From positions 69,710 to 133,709 of the forward strand of contig JASSUC010000004.1 of NCBI GenBank assembly GCA_031963245.1: a DNA stretch of 64,000 nt. Direction: 5' to 3'. A model generated the notes under the pieces. It worked only from the letters and a program-made list of their open reading frames with translations, searched no databases and was not told the origin of the DNA. How positions within the stretch are numbered: position 1 is the stretch's first letter; each line of letters begins with the position of its first letter. The position numbers and the translations under genes are program-made. Source of the DNA: Mycoavidus cysteinexigens_A (GTDB lineage: Bacteria; Pseudomonadota; Gammaproteobacteria; Burkholderiales; Burkholderiaceae). This document shows positions 52,198-60,373 of this stretch, piece after piece.

Positions 52198-53142
52198 TCA
52201 GCCCGTCATCTTGGGCATATCCCAACAACTAGCCAGCTTTGCTTCGTCGGTTTGGTAAAGCTGTTTCACTAGCTTCAGGTACTCCAGAAAATTCTTGTTC
52301 TCCATCGCCAGTCGATTGGCCGCGTTCCAATCGATCTCGGCCTTCTCCCGCGCTGGAATTAACACTTGACTGTCAGCCTGGTTGTTAGTATCCAACTTGA
52401 TTAGCCCGATGCCATGTGCCGCACACAACATTTGTAGTTCCTTGAGCGTGTCTTGACCTTCGATTTCCGCAGCAACCAGATAGCCAAAATTGGCCCACGA
52501 TGAGTTGGATACGGCCTGGAAGAAACATTCACGCACGTTCGACCGGTTAATCAGCAACTTGACCTCGAATGACCATAGCTTGGTGCGCTTGTCGGAATAG
52601 TGCTTGACGCAGTCACGCACTGCCGGGAGCCACTCCGCGCCCAAATCTTCCATCCCAACCACGTCGGGGTACAGCCAGCGGTTTCCATTTGGACCGCGCT
52701 TATTCGAGGAACACTTTTCATCAATTCGCTTGGAATGGACACCAAACTCTTCCGACAAATACAACGAGAGCAGTGGATAAAGGGCGTGTTCCGTGATTTT
52801 TGTCGCTACCGCATCTATTGGTGGCGCAATGCCTGTTTCTTCTGCAGCAGCAATTTCCGCACTGTCGGATTTATTTGTGTAGTAGTACTTGCGCGGTCGT
52901 CCTTCGATAGTCTTCAATTCGGGATATTGCTTCAGCATGCGCAGACGCTGCGAGCTGATCTCAGCACCCAACTGCTGCAAGAGTTCGGCATTCGTGCTGA
53001 TATATTTACTGCTCTGTTTCTTCGCTTCGTACTCCTCGGGGGAGGAGGCTAAGATCCTTTCGGCAATTTGCCGTGCAGTTAATTTTTCTTCTGGTCGCTC
53101 CTTCAAATACTTAAATACTGATTTTGCTAGCTTTGATGCCAT
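52198..53142 (-). CDS. HrgA-like protein: winged helix plus PD-(D/E)XK nuclease-like domain
   Basis: 314 aa. The N-terminal about 100 residues resemble the HARE-HTH/winged-helix domain (SVFKYLKERPEEKLTARQIA). The C-terminal part has a PD-(D/E)XK-like pattern: YPDVVG followed by LWSFEVKL, about 40 residues later. It fits the COG2958/HrgA proteins, some linked to restriction loci in Helicobacter. The start at 53142 (MASKLAKSVFKY) follows AGGAGAG. It is directly downstream of gene remnants and is convergent with the second NACHT gene. A DNA-targeting defence role is inference. Confidence 0.72.
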   Translation of the reverse strand: MASKLAKSVFKYLKERPEEKLTARQIAERILASSPEEYEAKKQSSKYISTNAELLQQLGAEISSQRLRMLKQYPELKTIEGRPRKYYYTNKSDSAEIAAAEETGIAPPIDAVATKITEHALYPLLSLYLSEEFGVHSKRIDEKCSSNKRGPNGNRWLYPDVVGMEDLGAEWLPAVRDCVKHYSDKRTKLWSFEVKLLINRSNVRECFFQAVSNSSWANFGYLVAAEIEGQDTLKELQMLCAAHGIGLIKLDTNNQADSQVLIPAREKAEIDWNAANRLAMENKNFLEYLKLVKQLYQTDEAKLASCWDMPKMTG

Positions 53143-53153
53143 AGACACTCTCC

Positions 53154-53276
53154 TCAGAGTCGGAATAGTTTGTTGATCTCATTTTCTGCCATCACCGGCA
53201 TTTGGTTCTTCTCGTACTGCCTGATATTAGTCACGATGTCCTTTGCGCGGGTGATCTCGTTGCTAGCCGAGGCTAA
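53154..53276 (-). pseudogene. C-terminal fragment of an unidentified gene upstream of the HrgA-like gene
   Basis: An in-frame stretch of about 40 codons reads ASASNEITRAKDIVTNIRQY and ends NEINKLFRL-stop, ending 11 nt before the HrgA-like start, in operon-like spacing. Upstream the frame meets a stop and the sequence becomes that of a PIN-toxin start in another frame. It therefore looks like the 3' end of a gene cut by a deletion. Original function not recognised. Confidence 0.45.
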
Positions 53277-53346
53277 ACATGGGTGCTACGAGATCGCCTA
53301 CTTCGACGTCCATCAAGATATTAGCATCACTGATTAATAGCAGCAC
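53263..53346 (-). pseudogene. N-terminal remnant of a PIN-domain toxin
   Basis: GTG start with GGAGGAG upstream. It reads VLLLISDANILMDVEVGDL and then VAPMFSLG before a stop. This is the first strand and acidic Asp of a PIN ribonuclease, of the type found in toxin-antitoxin pairs. Only 27 codons remain before a deletion junction. It overlaps the upstream antitoxin-like frame by 20 nt, as TA genes do. Confidence 0.5.
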
Positions 53347-53458
53347 CAGCCAGCTCCTCCATGCTTTCCGTCGAGCGCTCCATATTCTGAACTTGCTGGG
53401 GATGTTGGCCAAGGTCAGGCTTCGTGCGAAAGTTCTGCTTCTCCAGCGATGGGGCAGG
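53327..53458 (-). pseudogene. C-terminal remnant of a putative antitoxin
   Basis: An open frame of 43 codons after a stop reads PAPSLEKQNFRTKPDLGQHP and ends SMEELAGAAINQ-stop, overlapping the PIN-like start. No start codon region is preserved. Called an antitoxin only from its position and overlap. Confidence 0.35.
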
Positions 53459-53598
53459 TCACTTTTATGCTATGGTGTCTATGGGATCGGGAATGCTCGA
53501 TCGGCGGGTGCTGCCTGGTGTAACCGGGTGTGCCCGTTTTCATTGTGGGAGCACCTTTAGGCTATTCACACTCCCATGGCGATAGAAGTGCGGGAGCA

Positions 53599-53751
53599 CT
53601 ATATCAAAAGCGCGGTTAGCTTTATCGGGTTGTCGGACGTGTCAGGCGCAAGATTAGGCGCTTGAGCAAAATAGGCCAGGGCTACGCCAATGGCATAGCC
53701 CGCCATGAGATTGGCCGATAGCGCGCCAATGGTAGTGTGGGAAAGAGTTAA
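53599..53751 (-). pseudogene. Possible C-terminal fragment of a membrane protein
   Basis: A minus-strand frame reads LALTLSHTTIGALSANLMAG, YAIGVALAYFAQAPNLAPD and ends NPIKLTALLI-stop. It is hydrophobic and protein-like, in a different frame from the MFS gene that ends at 53748. It could be a relic of a neighbouring gene; no family is assigned. Confidence 0.25.
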
Positions 53752-55064
53752 AGCGAGCTTGGGTTTGTCGTATATTGCCGGGTTGGCCCTAAGACGGCAA
53801 TGGCAAGTCCACCCGCCAACACTAAGCCAGCGATAATAAATAATCCGCTTTGCAAGCTACCCGTGACCTCTTTCAACCAGCCGATAATAACCGGACTTAA
53901 AAAGCAGCCTGCTAAACCAATGACATCCAAAATTGCAATGCTGCCCGCGGCGAGTTTGCCTTTTAAATAATCCGCAGCCATTGCCCAGAAGACAACAGAC
54001 ACCGTAAATAGACCGGCAGTGGTAACCGTGATGCTAATCAATGCAATGATAAGGTTATTGCTGGTCATAGCACAGAGCCCGAGCGCGCTCATTAGCATTA
54101 AGAGCGTGGTATGCCAGCGCCGCTCAAGATAGCGGTCGGAAGTGCGCCCAAACACAATCATTGTAATGATCGAGACCGCATAGGGAATGGCTGACAATAG
54201 GCCAATTTGGGTCAAACTGACGGAGCTGGCTGAACTGGCTTCTCTTAAGATGGTTGGCATCCAGAAATTAACCGCATAAATACCCGCCAGAAAGCTTAAG
54301 TAGCACAGCGCCATGGCATAGAAGTGCTTATCTTTGAAGACATGGTGCATCCGTTGGTAGGAAGGGCGTGCGACATGACGTTGTGCAAGGTCGGCATTGA
54401 GTAGGCGCTTTTCTTCAGCGGACAGCCATTTTGCTTGTGCTGGCGTATCATCTAAGTAAAAAAAGAGGATCAGTCCAAGCGCGATGCACGGTAAGCTTTC
54501 AATCAAAAACATCCACTGCCACCCTTTTAAAATCCAGATATTCGTCATATGCGTCATCAGCCAAGTGGACAGCGGGCCAGCGGTAATGCCGGCGAGTGCG
54601 GCAGCGCACATGATGAAAGAAATGGCGCGCGCGGTACGGGCTTCTGAGTACCAATAGGTCAGGTAAAAAATCACGCCAGGGAAGTACCCGGCCTCAAACG
54701 CGCCGAGCAAAAAACGCAATACATAAAAGCTATAGGCGTCATGCACGAATAGCATGGCTGCTGAGGTGAATCCCCATAAAATCATGATGCGGCTAAAAGT
54801 TTTGCGCGCGCCTATTTTTAAAAGCAATAGATTACTCGGCACGGCAAATAACATTAGGCCGAGAAATAAGATGCCCGCGGCTAAGCCATAGGCGGCCTCA
54901 CTAATGCCAATATCTTGTTGCATTTGTAGTTTTGCAAAAGCGATATTGACTCGGTCCATGTAAGCCAGGACATAACCTAATGTCAGTAATGATAGGATGC
55001 GCCAGTTGATTTTGCGGTATATCGTTGCTAGCTCATGCGAGGGGTTAGCCAAGGGGATGCTCAT
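53748..55064 (-). CDS. MFS transporter (anion:cation symporter type)
   Basis: 438 aa with 12 predicted transmembrane helices. The N-terminal family segment YVLAYMDRVNIAFAKLQMQQ and GLAAGILFLGLMLFAVPSNL match the ACS family (organic anion/sugar acid transport, such as phthalate or galactonate). A GGAG site precedes the ATG. The amidase gene upstream on the same strand suggests uptake and hydrolysis of an amide or related compound. The substrate cannot be told from sequence alone. Confidence 0.9.
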   Translation of the reverse strand: MSIPLANPSHELATIYRKINWRILSLLTLGYVLAYMDRVNIAFAKLQMQQDIGISEAAYGLAAGILFLGLMLFAVPSNLLLLKIGARKTFSRIMILWGFTSAAMLFVHDAYSFYVLRFLLGAFEAGYFPGVIFYLTYWYSEARTARAISFIMCAAALAGITAGPLSTWLMTHMTNIWILKGWQWMFLIESLPCIALGLILFFYLDDTPAQAKWLSAEEKRLLNADLAQRHVARPSYQRMHHVFKDKHFYAMALCYLSFLAGIYAVNFWMPTILREASSASSVSLTQIGLLSAIPYAVSIITMIVFGRTSDRYLERRWHTTLLMLMSALGLCAMTSNNLIIALISITVTTAGLFTVSVVFWAMAADYLKGKLAAGSIAILDVIGLAGCFLSPVIIGWLKEVTGSLQSGLFIIAGLVLAGGLAIAVLGPTRQYTTNPSSL

Positions 55065-55186
55065 CTCTGTGCTCCTTTAAAGGTCATGTCTTTTAATGCA
55101 CTTGTCGTTTTCCGTTTAAAACAATTCCAATTTAAAATTAGACTCTGTAGGGGTTCTGCAAAATAGGCTGATTGCAGGCATTGGGA

Positions 55187-56533
55187 TTAGCGGGCAGAAA
55201 GTATCGCTTCGATCGCGCGGGCGATGCGGATAATCCGCGCGTCGCTATGTGCGAAACCGCAAACGGACAGTCCGACCGCTAGCTCTCCGGCTGGCTGGCA
55301 GGGTAGAGTGAGCGCACAGCCGTCCAAGATGTTGGTGATGCGGGCATTGCGCAAGACCAGCGTATTGGTTGAAAAAAATAAAGCGTCGTCATGGATGAGC
55401 GGCGCTAACGGTGGCGGCACGATAGCCGCTGTGGGCATTAGCCATGCATCCGCATCTTCTAAACGCTGCCGAACTGCTGCTTGTAAACGCTGGTGTCCGG
55501 CGAGTACATCAAGGTAGTCGGCCGCGGTATGAGTTTCGCCTTTGCGAATGTTGGCGGCAACCCGCGGGTCATAGCTTGCGCCAGCACGCTTAAAGAGTGG
55601 CCGGTGCCAAGCCCAGGCTTCGGCTGCAACCAGACCCCCTTTGGCATTAATTTGGCTAAGCTCAAATAACTCGGGAAAAGAAAATTGTACAATATGCGCG
55701 CCTGCTTGGCCCAATGCTTCAAGCGCTGCTTGAAAGGCTGTGCTGACGGCATCGTCTAGATTGGCCCCGACGTAATCGTCAGTGACGTAAAAGCGTAAGC
55801 CATTCATATTGGCTGCACGGGTCTCAATTGAAGAGGGGGATTGGCCGGCTAATACAGCATCGAAAATTGCACAGCAGTCAACCGACTGGGCGAGCGGTCC
55901 CACTGAATCAAGCGATGGAGAAAGCGGTATGGTGCCCGCCATAGGAATGCGCTTGGCGGTTGGCTTAAAGCCGGTCAGTCCGCAAAATGCGGCGGGCACT
56001 CGAATCGAGCCACCAGTATCGGTGCCTAGTGCAGCAACAGCCATTTCGCCCGCCACCGAAACGGCAGCGCCGCCACTTGAACCTCCCGCTATGCGGTGTG
56101 GGTGATGAGGAGTGCAGGGGTTGCCATAATGTGGATTGAGGCCGAGTCCGGAATAAGCAAATTCGCTCATATTCGTACGGCCAAGCAAAATGGCGCCCGC
56201 AGCTCGCAGGCGGGCGACTGCGGGCGCATCTGAGATGGCCGGCGGCTCATTGATTAACGCGCGCGAACCGGCTGTTGTAACTTGCCCGGCGATATCAAAC
56301 AGATCTTTAATCGAAACTGGCAAGCCGGCCAACAGCGATGGCGCATAACCGACCGTGCGCGCAGCATCGGCTGCGTGTGCTGCGGCTAATGCATTCTCTG
56401 CGTTGACGTTGATCCAAGCACTGCCGCCGCCACGACGGTGGGCATCGATGCGCGTGAGGGCGTCTTCAATCAGGCGTACGCTCGTAGTACGTCCGCTTTG
56501 CAATTCAGCCGCCAGATTCCGAATCGTCTTCAT
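55187..56533 (-). CDS. Amidase signature family hydrolase
   Basis: 448 aa. The Ser-cisSer-Lys triad is complete: Lys76 (PVSIKDLFD), Ser152 in GGSSGGAAVSVAGEMAVAAL, and nucleophile Ser176 in GTDTGGSIRVPAAFCG. It is a stand-alone amidase rather than GatA, since no gatB/gatC neighbours are present and an MFS transporter follows 122 nt downstream. A decayed LysR regulator lies just upstream. Substrate unknown. Confidence 0.9.
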   Translation of the reverse strand: MKTIRNLAAELQSGRTTSVRLIEDALTRIDAHRRGGGSAWINVNAENALAAAHAADAARTVGYAPSLLAGLPVSIKDLFDIAGQVTTAGSRALINEPPAISDAPAVARLRAAGAILLGRTNMSEFAYSGLGLNPHYGNPCTPHHPHRIAGGSSGGAAVSVAGEMAVAALGTDTGGSIRVPAAFCGLTGFKPTAKRIPMAGTIPLSPSLDSVGPLAQSVDCCAIFDAVLAGQSPSSIETRAANMNGLRFYVTDDYVGANLDDAVSTAFQAALEALGQAGAHIVQFSFPELFELSQINAKGGLVAAEAWAWHRPLFKRAGASYDPRVAANIRKGETHTAADYLDVLAGHQRLQAAVRQRLEDADAWLMPTAAIVPPPLAPLIHDDALFFSTNTLVLRNARITNILDGCALTLPCQPAGELAVGLSVCGFAHSDARIIRIARAIEAILSAR

Positions 56534-56551
56534 ATGTGTTCTTTTACTGTA

Positions 56552-56961
56552 TTAAAGCAATTCAATTGCAGGTAGATTCACGAGGCTCGTTGCGCGCATG
56601 ATTGACACAAATTCGCGCATAAAGGGTTGTGCCGAGAGCGCTGGCAGTGCTGCTGCATAAAGCTCGCCAGCCAGCAACTTGCCATCATGCGCGACGATTG
56701 GCCGTGCGCTAACGTAGCGTTTTTCTAGATAAGCTGCTACTGTCCAGCAGGGTAACGCAGCAATTCCGCGTCGGCTAGCAACCAGTTGCAAGATAGCAAC
56801 GGTCAATTCAGACGTGCGCCTTTTAGGTTCGATGCCGTCCAGTACGGGGTAGCTGATTAAAGTTTCGTCCCGATACGTATTTTGGGACGGGAGTCAATTC
56901 GTAAGCGTTTGGTAGCACGCGCCAGTTCGTCCAGAATGGAGAGCACGCACTGGCGAAGAGG
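56552..56961 (-). pseudogene. Decayed LysR-family regulator, MetR-like
   Basis: The minus strand keeps pieces of a LysR effector domain in two frames. One piece is SILDELARATKRLRID. After a frame change, YRDETLISYPVLDGIEPKRR follows, then SELTVAILQLVASRRGIAAL and a run to the stop at 56552. These match the MetR effector domain (ETLITYPV..., TAILQLVASGRGVAALP). The DNA-binding N-terminus is absent, an in-frame stop separates the pieces, and there is an apparent internal deletion after SYPVLD. MetR controls methionine genes in other bacteria. Confidence 0.65.
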
Positions 56962-57221
56962 TTAACGTGGAAGTGGCTAAATAGATACAAAAATGTAATA
57001 CCTATATGCTATCGTGCCGAGAGATTGCTCAAAAGCATTTGGAACGTGCGTCCGCGTCGGGAAAGAGTTGTACGAAACGTTTATGGAGACTCGCTGCGCC
57101 CAAAGAGGACTGTGGCCAATATTGTCCTCAGATTGTAAGATACCTGCTTCAGGGCGCAAGACCTAAGCTAGCTTCGAGCTTTAGTTAAATCAAAACAGTA
57201 GGCATGTATATGGGGGAGGTC
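56962..57221. other. Spacer before the zinc-hook ATPase gene
   Basis: About 260 nt with no recognised gene. It ends with an excellent ribosome site (GGGGGAGG, 57212-57219) for the ATPase gene. The sequence around 57030-57150 is not protein-like in any frame that I could match. Confidence 0.4.
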
Positions 57222-59879
57222 ATGTCGATTTTGCAAGAGATATTGAGTTGGACCAAGGGGCTATCTGAATGGCAAAGTGATGCGGTTGCTAGGTTGCTCG
57301 CAAAGTCAGCTTTGACTACCGATGATTTTGACGACTTATTTGCGCTGCTAAAGGCCACTCATGGAATTCCAGACCCCAAGAATCGCACGCCACAGCCGCT
57401 TAGGGCTGATCAGATTCCCGCTCAAGTAAAGAGTTCTATGCATGTCGAGTTGCGTGCGATGAAGAATTTACGGAACGTGAACGCAATTGCTGAGAATCAG
57501 TGTCTGTCCTTTAACTCTAATGGGCTGACTGTGATTTACGGGGACAATGGCTCTGGTAAATCTGGATATTCGCGTGTGCTCAAGCGTGCTTGTCGTGCTC
57601 GAGACCAGGCGGACGCGATTCACCCAAATTTCAATCTGCCTGCTGGCAAAGCTAGCGCTGCTGAAGCCGTCTTCGAGATCACTGTCAACGGTGTTGTGCA
57701 AGATGTAACTTGGACCAACGATAAACCAGCTCCCACTGAATTGTCCTCACTAGCGATTTTTGATTCGCGCTGTGCCCGTGCCTACCTCGATAACGAAGAT
57801 GATTTTTCATACGTACCTTACGGACTTGATATTTTTGAAGGACTCGCAGGAACTTGCCGGCAGTTGAAGGACTTGATTGAGGCAGAATATAAACAGCTTG
57901 AGCCCGATCTTAACGTATTTGCTTTACTGCGGGGTGACACAGCGGTCGGCGAGCTAATTTCTTCCCTTTGTGCCAAAACAACGACGGCGCAGATAGACGC
58001 GCTGGCAATACTGACGCCTAATGAATTGGCTAAGCACGTTGAGTTGGACAGGAGCTTGAAAGAGAATAGTCCGCAGGAAAAAGCGACTCAATTGCGTTTG
58101 CGCGCACGCCGAATTGCTACCGTTTCTGCTAATGCGGATAGCAAGGGGCGATTGGTGTGTCAGGCAGCAGTTGCCACATTGCGGACCTTGGCGAATAGCT
58201 ATCGTACTGCAAAGGCTGCGGCCGAATTTGCTGCCCAGCAATTCAAGGAGGATGAGAATCTGCTCCCTGGAACAGGTGGCGAGGCATGGCGAGAGTTATT
58301 TGAAGCCGCCCGCAAGTTCGCTATCGAATCGCATCCAGATAGGAAATTTCCAGAGTTGGATGAAGATGCACCTTGCCCACTTTGCCAGCAGCCCCTTGCG
58401 GAGGGTGCTGCACGCTTGCGTCGTTTTGAGGCATTCATACGGCAGGAAGCCGAAGAGACCTCGCAAAAACGCCGCAAGGCCTTATCTGATGAATACAGGT
58501 TGTTCATCACGCACGCTCTAAGGTTGAGTCTAGACGATGTGGTATATAGCGAGATTGAAGTTATTGATGCGCAGCTTGCAGCGGATACTCGGGCGTTCGA
58601 GCAAGCCCTGTCCTTGCGCCAAGAGGCAGTCAAGGCGGCGATTAAATCAGATCAATGGGATGGCACAGATCAAGAATTGGCCAACCCTACAGTTAGGCTG
58701 AAAGCTCTTGCAGATAAACTGAATGCAGAAGCTGAAATGTTAGAGAAGGCGTCTAACGAGCAAGTGCGAGTTGTATTGCAGAAACAGTTTAGTGAGCTTG
58801 ACGCGCGAGTTAGGTTGCGTCAGGTCAGAGATGTTGTTGTTACTACCGTTTCTCGTCTCGTCCATCAAGCCAAACTCGAGCAATGCAAGTCAGCTGTCAA
58901 TACCCAGGCTATTTCTCTAAAGGCATCGGAGTTGGCGACGAAGGCCATTTCCAAGGAGCTGGTCCAGGCGCTTAATCGCGAATTTAAGGCGCTATGTGTT
59001 GATTCTCTCTGGGTTTCATTGAAAAGTCGATCAACCAATGGCAAAGTATTGCACAAGCTCAAGTTAGAATTTCCTCAGGGTAGAGGTCCAATTGATAAGA
59101 AGAGTAGAAGTTCAATTGATATTCTGAGTGAAGGTGAGCAGCGTGCGATTGCTATCGGATCGTTTCTGGCAGAAATTGCCTTGAGTGCTGGCAAAGGCGG
59201 TATCGTGTTTGATGATCCAGTTTCCTCGCTCGACCATCTTCGCCGTGAGCGTGTAGCCGAAAGGCTGGCGCTAGAAGCTGCGCATCGCCAAGTCATTGTA
59301 TTTACCCATGACATCTATTTTCTTTGTCTCTTGGTCGAGGAAGCCAACCTAGCCGGAGTGCCGATTGCTACTCAAAGCCTGAACCGACGAACTGAAGGTT
59401 TTGGTGTTGTTGCCTCAGATCTTCCTTTTCAAGGTAAGAACGTGAAACAGCGTATCTGCGATCTAAAGAAGCAGCAACAATCTATAGCCAAGCTGCACAA
59501 AGATGGTGAAGAGCAGGAGCACCGAAAGCAAACTGTCGAAGCCTATTGCCAATTGCGTATGGCCTGGGAGCGCGCTGTAGAAGAGGTATTATTGCGCAAG
59601 GTCATCTTGCGTTTTCGCAAGGGGGTTGAAACACAGCGATTGGCCGGCGTGGTAGTGGAGGATGAAGACCACGCTAAGGTTAACGCTGGTATGAGCAAGT
59701 GTTCAAAGTATTTACATGACAAGGCATGCATGGGCGGTGTTGCTGTGCCTGAACCCGACGAACTTCTGGCCGACATCATGAAGCTTGAAACTTGGCGTTT
59801 ACAGATTGAGAATCGCAGCGCAGATAAGGTAAGTAAACGGAAAGCGATGTTCGAACCTAACCTCCATACTGTCGTCTAA
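57222..59879 (+). CDS. Zinc-hook AAA/ABC ATPase resembling RloC/PrrC anticodon nucleases
   Basis: 885 aa from the ATG just after GGGGGAGG. Walker A is GDNGSGKS (107-114), followed by GYSRVLKRACRARD, typical of PrrC/RloC-like ATPases. A CPLC zinc-hook-like motif (385-388) lies between coiled-coil segments. The ABC signature is LSEGEQRA (from 635), and Walker B is IVFDDPVSSLD (Asp664, Asp665). C-terminal of it, Arg779, Glu783 and His817 have spacing close to the PrrC catalytic triad Arg320/Glu324/His356. Family knowledge: RloC cleaves tRNA anticodons during phage or DNA stress. The nuclease assignment is inference; a RecF/SMC-like repair role is the alternative. Confidence 0.75.
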   Translation: MSILQEILSWTKGLSEWQSDAVARLLAKSALTTDDFDDLFALLKATHGIPDPKNRTPQPLRADQIPAQVKSSMHVELRAMKNLRNVNAIAENQCLSFNSNGLTVIYGDNGSGKSGYSRVLKRACRARDQADAIHPNFNLPAGKASAAEAVFEITVNGVVQDVTWTNDKPAPTELSSLAIFDSRCARAYLDNEDDFSYVPYGLDIFEGLAGTCRQLKDLIEAEYKQLEPDLNVFALLRGDTAVGELISSLCAKTTTAQIDALAILTPNELAKHVELDRSLKENSPQEKATQLRLRARRIATVSANADSKGRLVCQAAVATLRTLANSYRTAKAAAEFAAQQFKEDENLLPGTGGEAWRELFEAARKFAIESHPDRKFPELDEDAPCPLCQQPLAEGAARLRRFEAFIRQEAEETSQKRRKALSDEYRLFITHALRLSLDDVVYSEIEVIDAQLAADTRAFEQALSLRQEAVKAAIKSDQWDGTDQELANPTVRLKALADKLNAEAEMLEKASNEQVRVVLQKQFSELDARVRLRQVRDVVVTTVSRLVHQAKLEQCKSAVNTQAISLKASELATKAISKELVQALNREFKALCVDSLWVSLKSRSTNGKVLHKLKLEFPQGRGPIDKKSRSSIDILSEGEQRAIAIGSFLAEIALSAGKGGIVFDDPVSSLDHLRRERVAERLALEAAHRQVIVFTHDIYFLCLLVEEANLAGVPIATQSLNRRTEGFGVVASDLPFQGKNVKQRICDLKKQQQSIAKLHKDGEEQEHRKQTVEAYCQLRMAWERAVEEVLLRKVILRFRKGVETQRLAGVVVEDEDHAKVNAGMSKCSKYLHDKACMGGVAVPEPDELLADIMKLETWRLQIENRSADKVSKRKAMFEPNLHTVV

Positions 59880-60025
59880 ATGTGCCCCTAAGCGACTACT
59901 TTGCTTTTTTCAAATCTCATTTTATGACTATTGTGTCTGGTTTGATAAGGTTATACACACCCAAGGCCCGGATGGTTTATTTACTCATGGCATAAAAAGA
60001 AATAATAGTTGCTTTTTATAATAAA

Positions 60026-60038
60026 AATAGTAACTATT
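60026..60038. promoter_or_regulatory. Palindromic operator upstream of the XRE gene
   Basis: AATAGT-A-ACTATT is a perfect palindrome ending 6 nt before the start codon. A further half-site AATAGT lies 22 nt upstream (60004-60009). Such spacing is typical of self-repressing XRE/HipB-type regulators. Confidence 0.5.
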
Positions 60039-60044
60039 GTTTCT

Positions 60045-60359
60045 ATGTCTAGACGATCTACCGCCGCTTCTATGCTCCCTGCGCCTGTTGCTCGAAGCTT
60101 GGGCGAATTGGGCCAAAATTTGCGCATTGCGCGTAAACGCCGCAAAGAGACGCTTGCTTCGTTTGCAGAGCGAATGCAAGTGTCAATCTCGACTTTACGC
60201 AAAATGGAGCGAGGCGACCCGACTGTTTCTATCGCGATTTATGTAATGGCGCTGTGGCTCATTGGGCGGCTTGCATTTCTGAGCGAGATCGCGGATCCAT
60301 TCAATGATGAAACCGCTTTATTATTGGAGTTGCGTAGGTTAGAAAGCAAACGATATTGA
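60045..60359 (+). CDS. Orphan XRE/HipB-like helix-turn-helix regulator
   Basis: 104 aa from MSRRSTAASMLPAPV. The HTH is LGQNLRIARKRRKETLASFA followed by ERMQVSISTLRKMERGDP, as in HipB-like antitoxins and regulators. A HipA-type partner usually follows such genes, but here the next gene (pepN) is convergent and no toxin is present. A palindrome overlaps the expected promoter, suggesting autoregulation. The in-frame codons before 60045 run through that palindrome and are probably untranslated. No Shine-Dalgarno is evident. Confidence 0.75.
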   Translation: MSRRSTAASMLPAPVARSLGELGQNLRIARKRRKETLASFAERMQVSISTLRKMERGDPTVSIAIYVMALWLIGRLAFLSEIADPFNDETALLLELRRLESKRY

Positions 60360-60373
60360 GCTTTGCCGCCGGT

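Noticed and set aside
53279..53560. Plus-strand 93-codon frame
   Set aside because: It lies antisense to the PIN toxin/antitoxin remnants, which explain this sequence better.
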